Position numbers and translations under genes: made by a program
From: CAVYXZ01 sp965223835
Lineage (GTDB): Bacteria; Chloroflexota; Anaerolineae; Aggregatilineales; Phototrophicaceae
Assembly (NCBI GenBank): GCA_965223835.1
Contig: OZ245023.1
Span: 1 to 64,000 of the forward strand
Direction: 5' to 3'
DNA length: 64,000 bases
In this document: one piece after another, positions 61,438 to 64,000 of the stretch
Layout: each line of letters starts with the position of its first letter
Position numbering within the stretch: the stretch's first letter is position 1
Notes under the pieces: generated by a model
The model's input: only the letters and a program-made list of their open reading frames with translations
Database searches by the model: none
What the model was told of the DNA's origin: nothing

Positions 61438-62265
61438 CTATGGCACATGTTCGGCGGTCTTGCGCGCGATGAACACCAGGTTTTCGTGTGCAGGGGTTGC
61501 GGCTGCTGTTGTGAAATCACCTTGCACGGTAACATCATCAAACCCTGCTTGCTTGAGCAGCAACATTAGTTCGTTTTTGAAATAGATGTTGGAGGTCAGA
61601 GTGCGCTCTTCGGCTCCGATCAGTTGGCTTCCTCGCCATCTTTCAGCCCGCATCTGGAGTGTGAGAACCTGCTCTAGTGGGTCTATATCGGCTACTCGCG
61701 AGCGCATGATAAAGTCACTCCCATCGGAGGCCCGTTCCCGTTCGCCTTCTGTCCAGAAGTTCGGATCCAATCGCTGGCGATTCTCTTTCACCCAGTCTTT
61801 CCAGTGCCAGGCGTTCCCGCCATAGGCCATTTGATGGTCCAGGAGGAGTACACCGTCCGGGGTCAGGTGTTGGTAAAAGCGTTGCAGTGCCAGCGCATCC
61901 TGCTGACGAGTGCTGCCTATCCCGAAAGACCCACAAACAAAAACCGTTCGATAAGTTCGTGGTAAATCGAGTTCATGCATCGCCTGCTGGTAAAGTCCTG
62001 GTGAAACGCCCTCTTGCTCTGCTTTTTCGCGACAGTGAGCTAGCATGTCGGGCGAAATGTCACAGCCGTCTACATCTAAACCGGCACGCAGATATGGCAA
62101 CAACAAGCGTCCTGTACCACATGCTACATCAAGTACCGGCTGACCATGACGTTCAATAGATTCCTGGTAATAGGCGATTTCGGGTCCATCAACGCTGTGA
62201 TTCTGGAATTCAGCCCAATGCTGGGCCACGATTCCATAATGCCAGGTTTGTGGCTGGTATTTCAT
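61438..62265 (-). CDS. class I SAM-dependent methyltransferase
   Basis: A 275-residue methyltransferase. Motif I is VLDVACGTGRLLLPYL, followed by DGCDISPDML and FVCGSFGIGSTRQQDALALQRFYQHLTPDGVLLLDH. ATG 62265 follows AAGGAG by 11 bases; the 23 additional upstream codons of the frame are not needed. The substrate is unknown. It is convergent with the SDR gene and separated by a terminator from the sugar transporter upstream. Confidence 0.88.
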   Translation of the reverse strand: MKYQPQTWHYGIVAQHWAEFQNHSVDGPEIAYYQESIERHGQPVLDVACGTGRLLLPYLRAGLDVDGCDISPDMLAHCREKAEQEGVSPGLYQQAMHELDLPRTYRTVFVCGSFGIGSTRQQDALALQRFYQHLTPDGVLLLDHQMAYGGNAWHWKDWVKENRQRLDPNFWTEGERERASDGSDFIMRSRVADIDPLEQVLTLQMRAERWRGSQLIGAEERTLTSNIYFKNELMLLLKQAGFDDVTVQGDFTTAAATPAHENLVFIARKTAEHVP

Positions 62266-62342
62266 TTGTAAATGTTCTCCTTCATTGCTCTGCAGATCGC
62301 AAAGCAAGCTCAATTGTCGAAGTAATTGCGTCAATAGGAATC

Positions 62343-62380
62343 AAAAAGCCGCAGGTTCAGATCATCATACCTACGGCTTT
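62343..62380 (-). terminator. terminator of the sugar ABC operon
   Basis: AAGCCGCAGG pairs with CCTACGGCTT (one mismatch) across a 14-base loop; on the minus strand TTTTTGATT follows. The remaining intergenic DNA up to 62614 has no ORF or other feature I can support. Confidence 0.8.
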
Positions 62381-62614
62381 GGAGCTAAACAAAACTTTAT
62401 GTTCTGGGGTTCAGGCTTGGCTTTAGAAAAACAACTCTGTCCATGCTGCGTTCCAAAACATGAAGGATTTCATTAACTTCCAACGTCCCGGAGGTATGAA
62501 GTTGATAATTTCATCATTTCAGCACCTCCTTTCTGTGAGTGTTAATCAATATCCAGGTAAAAGATTACGCAATCATTATAGTCGGCAGTGCTTGAACTGT
62601 CCACCAGTTCACAG

Positions 62615-63502
62615 CTACCCCTTCACGCCGGTGAGGGCGATGCCTTCGATGATGTAGCGCTGGAAGATGATGACGATAATCAGTAGCGGGATCACTGCCA
62701 GCGACGCCCCGGTCATAATCAGATGCCAATCCGAACCGTTTTCCGTCGAGAAGAATTGCAGCCCGACCGGTAGCGTCATCATGTCCTGCGCCGAGGTGAT
62801 AATCAGCGGCCAGATAAACGCGTTCCAGTTCCCCAGGAAGTTGAAAATGCACAAGGCGCCAATCGCGGGCAGGCTTAGCGGCACGGCAATGCGCCAGAAC
62901 AAACCGAATTCATGCACCCCATCAATACGGGCCGCGTCCAGCAGTTCGTTGGGAACCCCCTGCATAAATTGACGCATCAGGAAGATGCCCGCCGCGGTGA
63001 TGACGCCCGGAAAAGCGATGCCCCAGTAGGTATCGACCCAGGGCGGCCCAATAATCGGATTCACCGACATAATGAACCAGGGGATGATGAGCATCTCGGT
63101 GGGCACCATCAGCGAACTGAGGAACACGATGAAGATAATACGTTTGCCGGGGAAGTTATATTTGGCGAAGGTGTAACCGGCCAGTGTATCGAAGAAGGCG
63201 ACGCTCACCGTGCTGATGACCGCCACGATAATCGAGTTCAGATACCAGCGCGGCAACGCCGTCTCCTGGAGCACGAAGAAATAATTATCAATCGTGGGTG
63301 CCATCGGGAAAAAATTGGGTCGCAGAATCTCAGTGGCGGGCTTGAACGAGGTTGACAGCATCCAACCGAAGGGCAGCAACATCGTCACCCCGATCAGGGT
63401 CAACGACGCATACGACAGCGTCTTATACTTCCAGTTGCTGGCCGGTTTATCGACGTTATAGCGCGAACGTTGCGCAAGAACGGATTGATTAATGGTATCC
63501 AT
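62615..63502 (-). CDS. carbohydrate ABC transporter permease (MalG/UgpE type)
   Basis: A 295-residue permease with six transmembrane helices; the first is near residues 33-52. The cytoplasmic docking loop is EAA-like: LLDAARIDGVHEFGLFWRIAVPLSLPAIGA. The upstream TSFKP stretch after helix 1 is typical of MalG-family sugar permeases. The stop lies 3 bases from the partner permease on the other side, as the upstream gene ends at 63506, so the two are co-translated. The sugar is unknown. Confidence 0.9.
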   Translation of the reverse strand: MDTINQSVLAQRSRYNVDKPASNWKYKTLSYASLTLIGVTMLLPFGWMLSTSFKPATEILRPNFFPMAPTIDNYFFVLQETALPRWYLNSIIVAVISTVSVAFFDTLAGYTFAKYNFPGKRIIFIVFLSSLMVPTEMLIIPWFIMSVNPIIGPPWVDTYWGIAFPGVITAAGIFLMRQFMQGVPNELLDAARIDGVHEFGLFWRIAVPLSLPAIGALCIFNFLGNWNAFIWPLIITSAQDMMTLPVGLQFFSTENGSDWHLIMTGASLAVIPLLIIVIIFQRYIIEGIALTGVKG

Positions 63503-63505
63503 CAG

Positions 63506-64000
63506 CTACTCCGTTGACCGGGTGGTCAGCCGTAATTGCACGACTGTCACGATCAGAATAATGCCAAACAAAACGACGGTTAGCGCGGCGGCATAGCCCA
63601 TGTTCAGGGCCTGGAATGCTTCACGATAAACGCGCAGCACCACCGTCGTGGTGGAATTCAACGGCCCGCCATCGCCCTGATTGGTCATTGCCAGCACCGG
63701 CGCAAACATCCGCAGGAAGCCAATCGATTGCAGCACCACCAGGTAGACAATGCTGGGATTTAGCAGCGGAAACGTGATTCGGGTGAAAATATCAAACCGA
63801 CTCGCACCATCGACTCGGGCCGCTTCATAATAAGTGCGCGGGATTTGTTTAAGACCGGCCAGAAAGATGATGACGGCAAACCCTAGCCCCTGCCAGATGA
63901 CCATGGCCGTAATCGAATACAGCGCCTGTGATGGATGTTTGAGAAACGGCTGTTGTGGCAGTGAAAACGTCGACAATATGACATTAATGAAACCCGTTTG
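63506..64000 (-). CDS. carbohydrate ABC transporter permease (MalF/UgpA type), partial
   Basis: The last 165 codons of a MalF-type permease whose 5' end lies beyond the window. The frame is open to base 64000 and the extra residues (TGFINVILSTFSLPQQ) continue the family pattern, so the TTG-initiated form is not the true start. The docking loop EAARVDGASRFDIFTRITFPLLNPS and the final helix FGIILIVTVVQLRL are present. It pairs with the MalG-type permease 3 bases downstream. A substrate-binding protein is expected outside the window. Confidence 0.9.
   Translation of the reverse strand, partial: QTGFINVILSTFSLPQQPFLKHPSQALYSITAMVIWQGLGFAVIIFLAGLKQIPRTYYEAARVDGASRFDIFTRITFPLLNPSIVYLVVLQSIGFLRMFAPVLAMTNQGDGGPLNSTTTVVLRVYREAFQALNMGYAAALTVVLFGIILIVTVVQLRLTTRSTE

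Noticed and set aside
1..64000. CRISPR array or rRNA genes
   Set aside because: No regularly spaced repeats of 25-40 bases and no rRNA-like conserved stretches were seen. The only periodic DNA is the 7-base array near 60.3 kb.

Overview
The window looks like chromosomal DNA of an uncultured member of the Chloroflexota, probably class Anaerolineae. This is inferred from gene content, not from a marker gene: there is no rRNA, tRNA or ribosomal protein here. Pointers are a Wzz/tyrosine-kinase, FlaA1-type dehydratase and DUF4012 gene row, secreted proteins with SH3-like domains and PT-rich linkers, a serine/threonine kinase with an extracellular tail, DUF4256 and DUF1697 proteins, and many peptide and sugar ABC transporters. 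Base composition is moderately GC-rich, with AT-richer patches at about 27.2-28.4 kb, 43.2-45.6 kb and 48.8-51.4 kb.

Layout. 0-2.2 kb: a small membrane protein and a nucleotidyltransferase. 2.3-8.1 kb: a five-gene minus-strand peptide ABC transporter operon ending in a clear terminator. 8.4-13.9 kb: a 47-aa basic protein, a sulfatase, two dehydrogenases and a phosphotransferase. 14.0-17.5 kb: a TIR-Ser/Thr kinase fusion beside a secreted SH3-like protein. 17.8-23.5 kb: plus-strand exopolysaccharide genes (BY-kinase/Wzz, FlaA1-like dehydratase, DUF4012). 23.8-26.8 kb: acetyltransferase, YCII-like protein, Crp-like regulator and a small protein. 27.2-28.8 kb: a tandem-TIR protein next to a truncated aldo/keto reductase. 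28.9-31.4 kb: DUF1697, a Gfo/Idh/MocA oxidoreductase and a PRC-barrel protein. 31.4-36.1 kb: a GntR regulator followed by genes matching D-apionate lactonase, D-apionate oxidoisomerase and D-apiose dehydrogenase, together a D-apiose oxidation operon. 36.3-45.6 kb: DinB-like protein, methyltransferase, a 124-bp MITE, DUF4256, several secreted proteins, a lone cNMP domain and an HTH regulator. 46.0-48.8 kb: a sugar-isomerase fragment, an MFS transporter and a tyrosine recombinase. 48.8-55.8 kb: a surface-glycan cassette in which three sulfotransferase-like genes alternate with two methyltransferase-glycosyltransferase fusions, followed by a convergent GT2. 55.9-60.1 kb: four tandem zinc-less MDR oxidoreductases. 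60.5-64 kb: an SDR, a methyltransferase and a sugar ABC transporter cut by the window end.

The most interesting items are the two TIR proteins of different architecture, the apparent D-apiose operon, the sulfotransferase/GT cassette whose second fusion paralogue has lost its SAM-binding motif, and the MITE with intact terminal repeats and target-site duplication. Family names come from motif recognition without a database search. Start codons were moved from the longest reading frame wherever a Shine-Dalgarno site or conserved N-terminus argued for it.
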